Shown here: positions 16,477 through 24,514 of the stretch, piece after piece
Numbering within the stretch: position 1 is the first letter of the stretch
How the letters are laid out: each line of letters begins with the position of its first letter
Origin: Telluribacter sp035998675
GTDB taxonomy: Bacteria; Bacteroidota; Bacteroidia; Cytophagales; Spirosomataceae
Direction: 5' to 3'
Assembly (NCBI RefSeq): GCF_035998675.1
Contig: NZ_DASYHI010000023.1
Span: forward strand, 153,361-217,360
DNA length: 64,000 nucleotides
The notes under the pieces: model-generated
Told to the model about the DNA's origin: nothing
The model's database searches: none
Seen by the model: the letters and a program-made list of their open reading frames with translations, nothing else
Program-made: the position numbers and the translations under genes

Positions 16477-19173
16477 TTAATCCTGCTGGAAGTACATCCA
16501 ATCAAGAAAAAACATCTCTTTCTGGGCACCCGCGGTGCTTTTGAACGTAAAATAAACGTCGTGCTCACCAGCGGTTCGTTTTATTGGTGCCAGAATTTCT
16601 TTCCAGCCGCTTGTGAAATCCGAGGCATTACCGGCGGGTATGGACACACTACCTACCAACGGTCCTTCCGGTTGGTCCAGGTGTACTTCCAGCCTTCCGC
16701 CCACCCCGTGCTCAAGTACTCTAAACCTGATACTCCCGATATTTGACAGGTCAATCTGGTTTAATTTAACGTAGCGGTTGTGGGTGACACGGCGGATATA
16801 AGAAATAAAACCAGTCATTTCGGTGGCTATAACTACCCCCACGTTCCCTTCATCAAAATCTTCCAGCTCTACCTTTGGGTGACGAAGGACTATCTGGGCC
16901 CTCGTCCGGAGCGGTTCTATCCCATTTGCCCCTTTGTCCTCGTAGCCCGCCAGTAAAACATAGGCTCCGGTGGTACTTTTGCCCAGGTGCTCGGTGAGCC
17001 GTATTTGTCCGCTCATCGGCAAGCTGGCGGGTTTCTCGTCCAGCGAAAGTATATAGCTAACCAGGGTTTTCGAGTCGGTGGCCGACAAGTCCGGATGCGG
17101 CGACATGGCATAGGCACCCCAATTTCCACTACCTCCCTTAATTACTTTGTCGGCCAGGGTTTCCACCGCTCCCGCTTTGCCCCGGTACCGTAGGGCAATT
17201 TCCTTGAGGCTGGGACCAATGGACTTGGTATCCAGGGCGTGGCAGGCCCGGCAATCCAGTGAGGCATATAGTTTTTCGGCTTCGGCATACCGTAGGTTGC
17301 CGTGGCTGCCGCTGGTTATGGCCCCGGCCAGATCCTTCCCGAAAGGCAGGTAGTTGAAGGTAACAGAAGCTCTTGCAGGGTCTATTTTCCCGTCCTCCGG
17401 GTCTTTAATTGTTACCTGGTAGTCAAGGCTGGAATTGTCCCAGTAAAAGCTTCGGTTGCCCGTGGTACTGATTCTTGCCACGGGTGGGGTATTCCCTACT
17501 TTTACCTGAACAGTAGTCACTCCTTTTCCACCGTGCTGGTCAGCGGCAGTGAGCGCTACGTTATATACACCCGGCTTTGTAAAAGTATGCTTTACCTCCT
17601 TTCCCTTTATTTTTTTTGTTCCAATTGTCCATTCAAAGCCAAGCTGATCCCGGGGGTCGGAATCCTTTGATTCTGCCCCCGAAAGGGTAACGGTCAGAGG
17701 AGCCGCTCCGTAAAGCTGACTGGCCTTGATGGATGCCTGGGGATTCCGGTTTCCTTCGCTGTATTCTACCCGAATTAAACCGGCGTCCGCGCTTTTGGCG
17801 AACCAGTTGGTACCATAGGCCAGAAGGTACATAGCACCGTCGGGTGCTATCTGCATATCCATGGGAGCAACTACCTTCAGGTGCGGCAGAAACGGCTCCA
17901 TGCCCGCGTAATTCCCGTTTTCATCCAGCGTTACCGCCATCATCCATTTCCTGATCCAGTCATAGATAAATAGTTTACCGTGGTAGTAAGCGGGTAGTTT
18001 GTAAGGCGCATTGGGGTACAGGTCGCTGTAGTAGACCGGTCCCGCCATGGCACTCGCCCCTCCCTTTCCCACGAGCGGAAACTGCCTGGACTCCCCTTTG
18101 GCGTACCAGATCAGGGGAGGCTGGGCGGGTGGGAGTTCTCGGGTACCTGTGTTGTTGGGCGAATCATTGATTGGCCGTAATGGATCTTTTCGGGGCCCCT
18201 CCTTCTTTTGGGCAAAATCGTACTTGGGAAACGCTTCGTTATTTCCCAGAAAATACGGCCAGCCGTAAAAGCCCGGCTTACGGGCCTGGTTAATTTCATC
18301 AAAACTCATAACGCCTCCTTCGGCCGAAGGTACTTTGGTATCCGGCCCTACGTCTCCCCAGTATACATACTGATTCTTAGGGTCTACCGACACCCGAAAC
18401 GGGTTCCGGCTGCCCATGATGTATATTTCGGGCCGACCCCGGCTACCGTCTTTTGGGAAAAGATTTCCGTCGGGAATGGTATAAGGGGCAGTCGCACCGT
18501 CCGCTGTCGGCCTGATTCGTAATATTTTACCCCTCAGGTCATTGGAGTTGGCCGCCGTAGCCTGGTCATCTGCCAACTCCCGGCCCGGTCGCTCGTCTAC
18601 CGGCGTATAGCCTTCGGTTTCTTCGGCGTTGGTATTATCACCGGTCGAGATATACAAATTTCCCTTTACGTCAAAGGTAAGGTACCCCGCCGAATGGCAG
18701 CAGTACTTTCGTTGGGTGGGGAATTCTAATAGTACCTTCTCCGTAGACTGCATTAGCTGGTCCCCCCGTAGTTCCATCCGGCTCAGGCGCGTAACCGCTT
18801 TTTCGCCGCCTACACCATAAAAGAAATAGATCCACCCGTTGTTCCTGAAATCAGGATCAATGGCTACGCCTAACAGGCCGTCCTCAATACCACTGAACAC
18901 ATTGAGGTGGGCAAGCGTTTTCAGCTGCTTCTCCTGCGCATCGTACAGGCGTACCCCTCCCTTCCTCTCCACAATTACCACGTTCAGATTGGGCAGAATC
19001 GCCATTTCCATCGGTTCATCCAGCCCCTGTGCCAGCGTCATGGCGGTAAAGCGACTACTATCCGGCGCTTGTATATACCGAGCCTGATTCGGTGAAAATC
19101 CTTCGGCCGGAAAATAAAAGGAAGCCAGTAGCAGGGTGCCGGTCAACACTAGGTTCAGGTACTTGATAAACAT
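16477..19173 (-). CDS. secreted PQQ-type sugar dehydrogenase-PKD-cytochrome c-CBM fusion
   Basis: 898-aa exported protein (signal peptide about 1-25). Residues about 40-475 form a six-bladed propeller of the soluble glucose/sorbosone dehydrogenase type (LDEPMEMAILP, GLLGVAIDPDF, STGDNTNAE, IMGSRNPFR). Residues about 480-560 form a PKD domain (ESKDSDP, HTFTKPGVYNV). A class I cytochrome c domain carries C641-R-A-C644-H645, with likely axial Met690 (YAMSPHP). The C-terminus (about 735-898) is a jelly-roll carbohydrate-binding module (CBM6-like). It would oxidise a sugar bound on a glycan and pass electrons straight to its own haem. It is followed by an FAD oxidoreductase gene upstream on the same strand. 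PQQ dependence is inferred from the fold. Confidence 0.9.
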   Translation of the reverse strand: MFIKYLNLVLTGTLLLASFYFPAEGFSPNQARYIQAPDSSRFTAMTLAQGLDEPMEMAILPNLNVVIVERKGGVRLYDAQEKQLKTLAHLNVFSGIEDGLLGVAIDPDFRNNGWIYFFYGVGGEKAVTRLSRMELRGDQLMQSTEKVLLEFPTQRKYCCHSAGYLTFDVKGNLYISTGDNTNAEETEGYTPVDERPGRELADDQATAANSNDLRGKILRIRPTADGATAPYTIPDGNLFPKDGSRGRPEIYIMGSRNPFRVSVDPKNQYVYWGDVGPDTKVPSAEGGVMSFDEINQARKPGFYGWPYFLGNNEAFPKYDFAQKKEGPRKDPLRPINDSPNNTGTRELPPAQPPLIWYAKGESRQFPLVGKGGASAMAGPVYYSDLYPNAPYKLPAYYHGKLFIYDWIRKWMMAVTLDENGNYAGMEPFLPHLKVVAPMDMQIAPDGAMYLLAYGTNWFAKSADAGLIRVEYSEGNRNPQASIKASQLYGAAPLTVTLSGAESKDSDPRDQLGFEWTIGTKKIKGKEVKHTFTKPGVYNVALTAADQHGGKGVTTVQVKVGNTPPVARISTTGNRSFYWDNSSLDYQVTIKDPEDGKIDPARASVTFNYLPFGKDLAGAITSGSHGNLRYAEAEKLYASLDCRACHALDTKSIGPSLKEIALRYRGKAGAVETLADKVIKGGSGNWGAYAMSPHPDLSATDSKTLVSYILSLDEKPASLPMSGQIRLTEHLGKSTTGAYVLLAGYEDKGANGIEPLRTRAQIVLRHPKVELEDFDEGNVGVVIATEMTGFISYIRRVTHNRYVKLNQIDLSNIGSIRFRVLEHGVGGRLEVHLDQPEGPLVGSVSIPAGNASDFTSGWKEILAPIKRTAGEHDVYFTFKSTAGAQKEMFFLDWMYFQQD

Positions 19174-19264
19174 GGTTGGTTTAAGGTTTTACCACTGATT
19201 TATTCGATTAAACTTTACTTTTGAGCTTTTCTATTTGGAGGCCATATACCCTTAAGTACCTGTT

Positions 19265-20980
19265 TCAGGCTTTGGGCCAATGGGTTTCAACTCCCTGTTG
19301 CCGAAGTACCTCCTGAAATTCCTTGAGGTGTTGCTTATCCTCCCTGATGGCCCTGGGAACTACTTTTTTCTTCAACGATTGCGCCACCAGCATGCCTACT
19401 GCCTCCCCGATACTCCACTCTACCGGATGCAGACGAAAGCAGCCGTTGGTAATATGGGTAGTACCAATGTTTTTATTGGCTGGCAGAAGGTTTTCCGTGC
19501 GTTGGGGAATGAGGGCTCCCAGCGGAATCTGGAAAGGAAGCGAGCCAAAATCGACGTAGTTATTGCCCGCCGAGCTGGGGTGCAGATCAATGTGGTAGTA
19601 CCCAACCCCCACGCTGTCGTAGAAATCGGCGGCGGTATTGCCTGACTCCCTCCCGGTAACCTGCACGCGCTGCTGCGCGCCTACGTGTTCCTCAAGTACC
19701 GTAAAAAGCGCCTTGATGCGCCTCGACTCCCGAACGTACGGGTACTTGGCCAGGCCATCGTCAGTACCCATTATATCCGGACGCAAACGGAGGCCCGGCC
19801 AGCCCTGACCGCCATCGGGGCGGGGTGCCTCGGTCTGCAGCCAGTACAACAACGAAAGGCTTTGCTGCCTGGCCCGCTCTACGTGCCGGTTAAATTCTTT
19901 TTCGGTGGCACCCACGATATTTCCCAGCAGGTAGTCATTCTGGGGCCAGTTGACCAGGGTAATATCGCCGGAGTAGGTACTTGGGGCAAAGTTGTTCCGA
20001 TTGATAATTTTCCGGTAGTTCCAGAGGTTCAGGCTATCGCCGGTTTTTATTCCCTCCGGATGAAAGCCCAGTACCTTGGGTACGGTAGGGTTGTTGGGAG
20101 TTGAGTACCACAGCGACAGCATTTTTCCCGGCCAGACCGGGGCCATGGTGGGTACATAGTTGCGCCAGAAATTATACTCGCGGGGTTTGGTTATGACATG
20201 ATTTTCGTCTTTCACATAATCCATAGCAAAACACATCGTAAATGCCTGGTTATTTTGTGGATTTCCCACTTCGGGCGCGTGCAGTTCACCCGTTTCCTTT
20301 CGGGATTCAGTGCCCATCACAAATTCAGTACCCGTTAGCGGCAGCAGGTCGCCCAGTTCGGTGGCATCTACAAAGTACGGGGCCGAAAGTACCAGGCTGT
20401 TGCCCCAGCGGCGATTTTGTACCTTCAGCGCCTGTACCTTATCACCATCCACCTCGGCTCCTGTTGCTTTGTGCTCCAGCAGCAGCGTTAGTTTTCCACT
20501 ACTCAGGTAAGGCGCCATCGTATCGAGCAGTACGGCCAGTGCGACGCGTGGTTCGTGGCAAAGACGGGATACGGAGCCATCACCCGGATTCAGGAATGGA
20601 CGCGCCCGGGCCTCGTCGGTTAACCGGTAGTGCTTTTTGTAGTAATCCCTGACCCCCGTTCGGAAGTCCCGGTACGACTGCGGCGCTCCGTGGGTTTCTA
20701 TCCACGGGTGTTCGTCGGGCGGTACGCCCTGCTGGGTTATCTGCCCACCGATCCAGTCCGTTTCTTCGGTAAGAATAACCGTGAGGCCGTTTCGCAGCGC
20801 GGCCAGGGCGGCGGCAAAACCACCTAATCCTCCTCCCGCTACTACCACGTCAGCTTTTAATTCACGGGCTGGCACTTTTTCAGTGGCAGGAGCCGTCGGG
20901 GAAAAAGGCACCCAAAGTACCGACGAAGCCAGTACTCCCCCACCGGCGGTTATGTTTTCAATAAAGCTCCGGCGATTCAT
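19265..20980 (-). CDS. exported FAD-dependent oxidoreductase (FAD_oxidored family)
   Basis: 571-aa flavoprotein with a twin-arginine-like start (MNRRSFIENI), so likely exported folded. The dinucleotide-binding motif VVVAGGGLGGFAAALAALR is at about 45-63, with ETDWIGGQITQQG after it, typical of the FAD-dependent oxidoreductase family (PF12831) common in glycan-degrading Bacteroidota and Planctomycetes. The C-terminal ITNGCFRLHPVEWSIGEAVG closes the FAD site. It lies 91 bp upstream of the PQQ-dehydrogenase fusion and 78 bp from the FG-GAP gene, all on the minus strand, so the three may be one operon. The substrate is not known; a role in oxidative attack on sugars or sulfated glycans is possible. 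Confidence 0.88.
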   Translation of the reverse strand: MNRRSFIENITAGGGVLASSVLWVPFSPTAPATEKVPARELKADVVVAGGGLGGFAAALAALRNGLTVILTEETDWIGGQITQQGVPPDEHPWIETHGAPQSYRDFRTGVRDYYKKHYRLTDEARARPFLNPGDGSVSRLCHEPRVALAVLLDTMAPYLSSGKLTLLLEHKATGAEVDGDKVQALKVQNRRWGNSLVLSAPYFVDATELGDLLPLTGTEFVMGTESRKETGELHAPEVGNPQNNQAFTMCFAMDYVKDENHVITKPREYNFWRNYVPTMAPVWPGKMLSLWYSTPNNPTVPKVLGFHPEGIKTGDSLNLWNYRKIINRNNFAPSTYSGDITLVNWPQNDYLLGNIVGATEKEFNRHVERARQQSLSLLYWLQTEAPRPDGGQGWPGLRLRPDIMGTDDGLAKYPYVRESRRIKALFTVLEEHVGAQQRVQVTGRESGNTAADFYDSVGVGYYHIDLHPSSAGNNYVDFGSLPFQIPLGALIPQRTENLLPANKNIGTTHITNGCFRLHPVEWSIGEAVGMLVAQSLKKKVVPRAIREDKQHLKEFQEVLRQQGVETHWPKA

Positions 20981-21058
20981 TTGGTCTGCATTGTTACCAT
21001 GCTTTTATAATGTGAGAAGGTAAAAAGTAAGAGCGTTTTTAATCCAGGGTACTCCATG

Positions 21059-22240
21059 TTATTTTCTCTCCTGCGTAAAAACAAAGACTCCCTTTTTATT
21101 CGCAATAACTATATCAATAAGGCCATCCCGGGTAATATCCTCCGCCACCACGTGAACTCCCACGCCCGAGTCGTTATCAATCAGGTGAGGTGTCCAGGTA
21201 GGGTTTTTACCCGGTTTATATTCATACCAATACAGTACCGGCGACTCATACTCGCCCGGGTCTTTCCCCATGTGCGCGAAGTAGCGTTTGCCCGTAACCA
21301 GGTCGGAATGACCGTCGCCGTTTATATCTACCAGCGCAAGGCCGTGGGTCTGGGTGAATTGGTCGGAAATCAGGTGGGTTTTCCACTGGGTCGCCCCCTG
21401 CTCATCTTTGGTTTGCTCGTGCCACCATATTCCCAGCGCGTGGGCCGAGGACGAAATTACATCCTGGTCACCGTCGCCATCCAAATCATGGGCGTACATC
21501 TGGGCGCTGGCCTCACCCAGTTTGGCCGGATGGAAGGTCCAGTCCGGTTGCTGCCGGTTTTGGGGCGCTTCCCACCAACCTTCCTTAACCAGGACATCGG
21601 GGCGGCCGTCCTTGTTCATGTCGCCCATACCCAGTCCATGCGAGAATGGTTCGGAACCCGGCCCATTTTCGGGCCCGATAGAATAAGCTTGCCAGGTAGT
21701 ATCATTGGAAGAAATCGGTGCGCGAAACCAGGTCATCTGACGCATTGAGGAATTGCCGCCCAGCAAATCAGGCCGACCGTCTCCGTCCACGTCATAAAAC
21801 CCAGCCGACTCGTTTCCAACGGTCGCGTGAATGGGATGAACTTTCCAGTGTCCTTCCTTATTTTTGGGGTTTTCGAACCACTGCGCCGCTTTTCCCGGAA
21901 AGCCGACCCGCACAAAATCCACCCAACCGTCGCCATTGACATCCATGCCCTTGCTGATAAAGGCGTCGCTGTACCCTTTGTCATAATGAAATTTCTGGGG
22001 CGGGGTCAGTTCGTGTTTTTTCCAGTCGGGCGCTTCGAACCAGTAGGCACCGGCCAGTACATCAATTTTTCCGTCCCGATTGACGTCCCCCACCGCTACG
22101 CCTTCGGCGATGAACTCGGTATGCAGAACCGCCTTTTTAAACGTGATGGTACCGGTCGGCTTTTTCTTTTGGGCCTGGGCATCCGGGCTAAGCCACAAAC
22201 CGCCAACCAGAAGGACACTACACAGTATAATTTTTTTCAT
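21059..22240 (-). CDS. secreted FG-GAP/VCBS repeat protein
   Basis: 393-aa secreted protein with signal peptide (MKKIILCSVLLVGGLW). The body is a beta-propeller of FG-GAP/VCBS repeats with seven calcium-binding DxNxDG-like loops, for example GDVNRDGKID, MDVNGDGWVD, YDVDGDGRPD, GDMNKDGRPD, HDLDGDGDQD, VDINGDGHSD and EDITRDGLID. Such proteins bind ligands or present carbohydrate-binding surfaces. An in-frame TTG at 22255 exists, but the ATG at 22240 gives a clean signal peptide. It is the first gene of the FAD/PQQ gene group on the minus strand. Confidence 0.88.
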   Translation of the reverse strand: MKKIILCSVLLVGGLWLSPDAQAQKKKPTGTITFKKAVLHTEFIAEGVAVGDVNRDGKIDVLAGAYWFEAPDWKKHELTPPQKFHYDKGYSDAFISKGMDVNGDGWVDFVRVGFPGKAAQWFENPKNKEGHWKVHPIHATVGNESAGFYDVDGDGRPDLLGGNSSMRQMTWFRAPISSNDTTWQAYSIGPENGPGSEPFSHGLGMGDMNKDGRPDVLVKEGWWEAPQNRQQPDWTFHPAKLGEASAQMYAHDLDGDGDQDVISSSAHALGIWWHEQTKDEQGATQWKTHLISDQFTQTHGLALVDINGDGHSDLVTGKRYFAHMGKDPGEYESPVLYWYEYKPGKNPTWTPHLIDNDSGVGVHVVAEDITRDGLIDIVIANKKGVFVFTQERK

Positions 22241-22461
22241 CTGGGGTAAAAACAAATTTATGGCTGGTAAAATATCTCCTGATTATTACCCGAGCAACCG
22301 CCGGTCAGGATTTTTATAATTTAAATTAAAAGAATATCGGCCGACTTTTATATCGTATTGGTAGGAAAAGAAAAGTAGTACCTATTTGTAAATCTTCCCT
22401 CTGCCCGAGGAAATGAAAACCAGCCTGTTTCTATTGTCCTCGAAAGGGAGTACTTGGATTT

Positions 22462-22496
22462 GTGCCAAATGGCATGTATATTGGTGCCATAATGCA
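22462..22496. promoter_or_regulatory. two similar 13-bp elements, probable autoregulatory operator of the toxin-antitoxin operon
   Basis: GTGCCAAATGGCA (22462-22474) and GTGCCATAATGCA (22484-22496) differ at three positions and are 22 bp apart, close to two helical turns. The first is an inverted repeat TGCCA-AA-TGGCA. They end 7 bp before the antitoxin start. Xre antitoxins of this kind usually repress their own operon, so a pair of dimer-binding sites fits. This is inference from sequence. Confidence 0.55.
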
Positions 22497-22502
22497 AGTA
22501 AT

Positions 22503-22928
22503 ATGGATGTCAGATCAAAAAACAGACGGGTACCTTCCACTCCTCAGGTGCAGAAAACCGGTCCATACGGATTAATTGAACAGGCCCGCGAAGGAGTATG
22601 GGGCCGGGACGCCGACGACCTGGCGCTCCGGCTGGGCCTCACCGACCAGGAAATGGCCCGGGTACTGGCCGTGTCGCTACGGACGTACCACCGCCGCAAG
22701 GCGGACGAAAAGCTGGGGCTGGTCGCTTCGGAACGAATCCTGCTGTTTCAAAGGCTGGCCGAGCACGGAAAAGAGGTATTTGAAGACGAAGGAAAATTCA
22801 ACCGCTGGCTGCGCCGGCCCCTCCAGGTACTTGGGGGTAACTCCCCGCTGGACCTGCTGGATACCACTACCGGCCTGAGCATGGTTGATACCCTGCTGGG
22901 GCGGATTGAATACGGTATCCATAGCTGA
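22503..22928 (+). CDS. Xre/MbcA/ParS-type antitoxin (DUF2384)
   Basis: 141-aa antitoxin from the ATG at 22503; an in-frame ATG at 22413 would add 30 residues that do not look like the family. The N-terminal half has a helix-turn-helix (LTDQEMARVLAVSLRTYHRR). The C-terminal half is the MbcA/ParS toxin-binding domain (FNRWLRRPLQVLGG, then SPLDLLDTTTGLSMVDTLLGR). It is followed after 1 bp by a RES-domain toxin, the standard order of this module. It should neutralise the toxin and repress the operon through the paired elements upstream. Confidence 0.9.
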   Translation: MDVRSKNRRVPSTPQVQKTGPYGLIEQAREGVWGRDADDLALRLGLTDQEMARVLAVSLRTYHRRKADEKLGLVASERILLFQRLAEHGKEVFEDEGKFNRWLRRPLQVLGGNSPLDLLDTTTGLSMVDTLLGRIEYGIHS

Positions 22929-22929
22929 T

Positions 22930-23391
22930 ATGCCGCTGGTATACCGAATACAGAAGCGGCAGCATCTGGCTAGTATTCTCTCGGGCGTAGGGGCCCAGTT
23001 GTACGGCGGGCGGTGGAATCCGGTGGGAGTTCCCCTGGTGTATACTTCTTCCTCGCCGGAGCTGGCGCTACTCGAGTCACTGGTCCATACCGAAGGTACC
23101 CCCTGGGCCGATTTGCCCCCGCTGGTCCTGGTGGAGTTAGAGATTCCCGATTCTGTACAACCCATTGAGACGGAAGACTTACCCAACCACTGGCAGGATT
23201 ATCCGGTACTCCCGCAAGTACAGCAGTACCTGGTCCCCTACCTGAACCAACGCCGGGCGCTGGCCTATTCGGTTCCGTCGGTGATAGTACCCTGGTCGAA
23301 GAATTTGCTGATCGATCCGCTACATTCTCAGATTGAGGCGGTCCGTACGGTTCGGATTGAGGAGTTTCAGTACGACAAAAGGCTGATGTAA
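22930..23391 (+). CDS. RES-domain toxin (NAD-degrading type)
   Basis: 153-aa toxin of the RES family, related to ADP-ribosyltransferases. Characterised members destroy cellular NAD+ by phosphorolysis or hydrolysis, arresting growth. Family landmarks are visible: YGGRWNPVGVPLVY (R28, Y38), the helix SPELALLE (conserved E) and the serine region SVPSVIVP. The ATG at 22930 lies 1 bp after the antitoxin stop, consistent with translational coupling. An earlier in-frame start at 22885 would overlap the antitoxin and is rejected. With the upstream Xre antitoxin it makes a complete type II module. Confidence 0.9.
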   Translation: MPLVYRIQKRQHLASILSGVGAQLYGGRWNPVGVPLVYTSSSPELALLESLVHTEGTPWADLPPLVLVELEIPDSVQPIETEDLPNHWQDYPVLPQVQQYLVPYLNQRRALAYSVPSVIVPWSKNLLIDPLHSQIEAVRTVRIEEFQYDKRLM

Positions 23392-23547
23392 GCGGTTCTA
23401 CTTAAATTTTTCCGGCCCGGGAAGGGTATATTTTATGTATAAATTACCTTATTTGTCAAAGTCTGAAACGGGCGTTCCCTTTCATTCCTCGCCCCACGTG
23501 TCAATTCTCACATTAAAATTCCTACTACCTACCTAAAAAAGTACCCG

Positions 23548-24420
23548 ATGCAGAAATTACGATTCGTACTAATCGCTGTTTTTACCGCTAGCCTGCTGGT
23601 TGTCACGCAACTACCCGGTAAGGGCCAATCCAAAGCTAATAAACCGCTGGTGGTATTTGTTACCGGCGACCACGAGTACAGTGGTGAACAAACGCTGCCC
23701 CTGCTGGCGGCCGAACTCGAAAAAAACTACGGCTTTCGGACCAAGGTACTTAAAGCGTCACCCAACCAGAATGCAGAACAGAATATACCCGGACTGGAAG
23801 CACTACGCGAGGCGGATATGGCCGTATTTTTCCTGCGCTGGCGACAACTCCCTTCCGATCAGTTAAAACACATTGACAATTACCTCAACTCGGGCAAGCC
23901 GGTCATGGGTTTCCGTACCTCTACCCACGCCTTTAACTTTCCAAAGGGTCACGAGTCAGAGGTCTGGAATGCGTTTGGCGAGCGGGCGTTTGGCTCGCCT
24001 CCGGGCTGGGGTAAAGCCGGACACACCCACTACGGCCACGAAAGTACTACGGATGTTTCCATTATTCCGGAAGCAGCCAAACATCCCATAATGACCGGTG
24101 TTACTCCCGCCTTTCACGTACCTTCCTGGCTCTACCGGGTTCGGCCCGACTACCCACCCAAGGACGCGACCCTGTTGTTGTTGGGAAAATCGGTAAATCC
24201 GGACAAGGCAGCCATTGAAAATCCCGTGGCCTGGACCTGGAAAAACAAACACGGCGCTAAGGTATTTTTTACCACGCTGGGTCACCCCGAAGATTTCAAG
24301 GAAGAAGGCATGCAACGTATGACAGTCAATGCCATTCATTGGTTGCTGGATAAACCGGTACCTAAAAAGTGGAAAGGCAAAGTTGATATTCAGGTACCTT
24401 ACAGGGGAATCGTAAAGTAA
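23548..24420 (+). CDS. secreted ThuA-like domain protein
   Basis: 290-aa exported protein (signal peptide about 1-27, ending GKGQS). The body is a ThuA-like domain, a class I glutamine amidotransferase-like fold first linked to trehalose utilisation and often fused or adjacent to PQQ- or haem-containing sugar enzymes in Bacteroidota. Recognisable parts are VTGDHEYSGEQTLP, VFFLRWRQLP, GKPVMGFRTSTHAF, and the histidine-rich HTHYGHE. There is no catalytic Cys nucleophile. It lies 94 bp before a haem-binding propeller protein on the same strand, so they likely work together on sugars outside the cytoplasm. Confidence 0.88.
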   Translation: MQKLRFVLIAVFTASLLVVTQLPGKGQSKANKPLVVFVTGDHEYSGEQTLPLLAAELEKNYGFRTKVLKASPNQNAEQNIPGLEALREADMAVFFLRWRQLPSDQLKHIDNYLNSGKPVMGFRTSTHAFNFPKGHESEVWNAFGERAFGSPPGWGKAGHTHYGHESTTDVSIIPEAAKHPIMTGVTPAFHVPSWLYRVRPDYPPKDATLLLLGKSVNPDKAAIENPVAWTWKNKHGAKVFFTTLGHPEDFKEEGMQRMTVNAIHWLLDKPVPKKWKGKVDIQVPYRGIVK

Positions 24421-24514
24421 AATCGTCATTACCAAAAAGCTCTTTTGCTGCCGACAAAAAGAAGCCGGGAGCTAAAGCAAAAAAAAAAATTTACCTAGCA
24501 AGTTGCAAACAATC

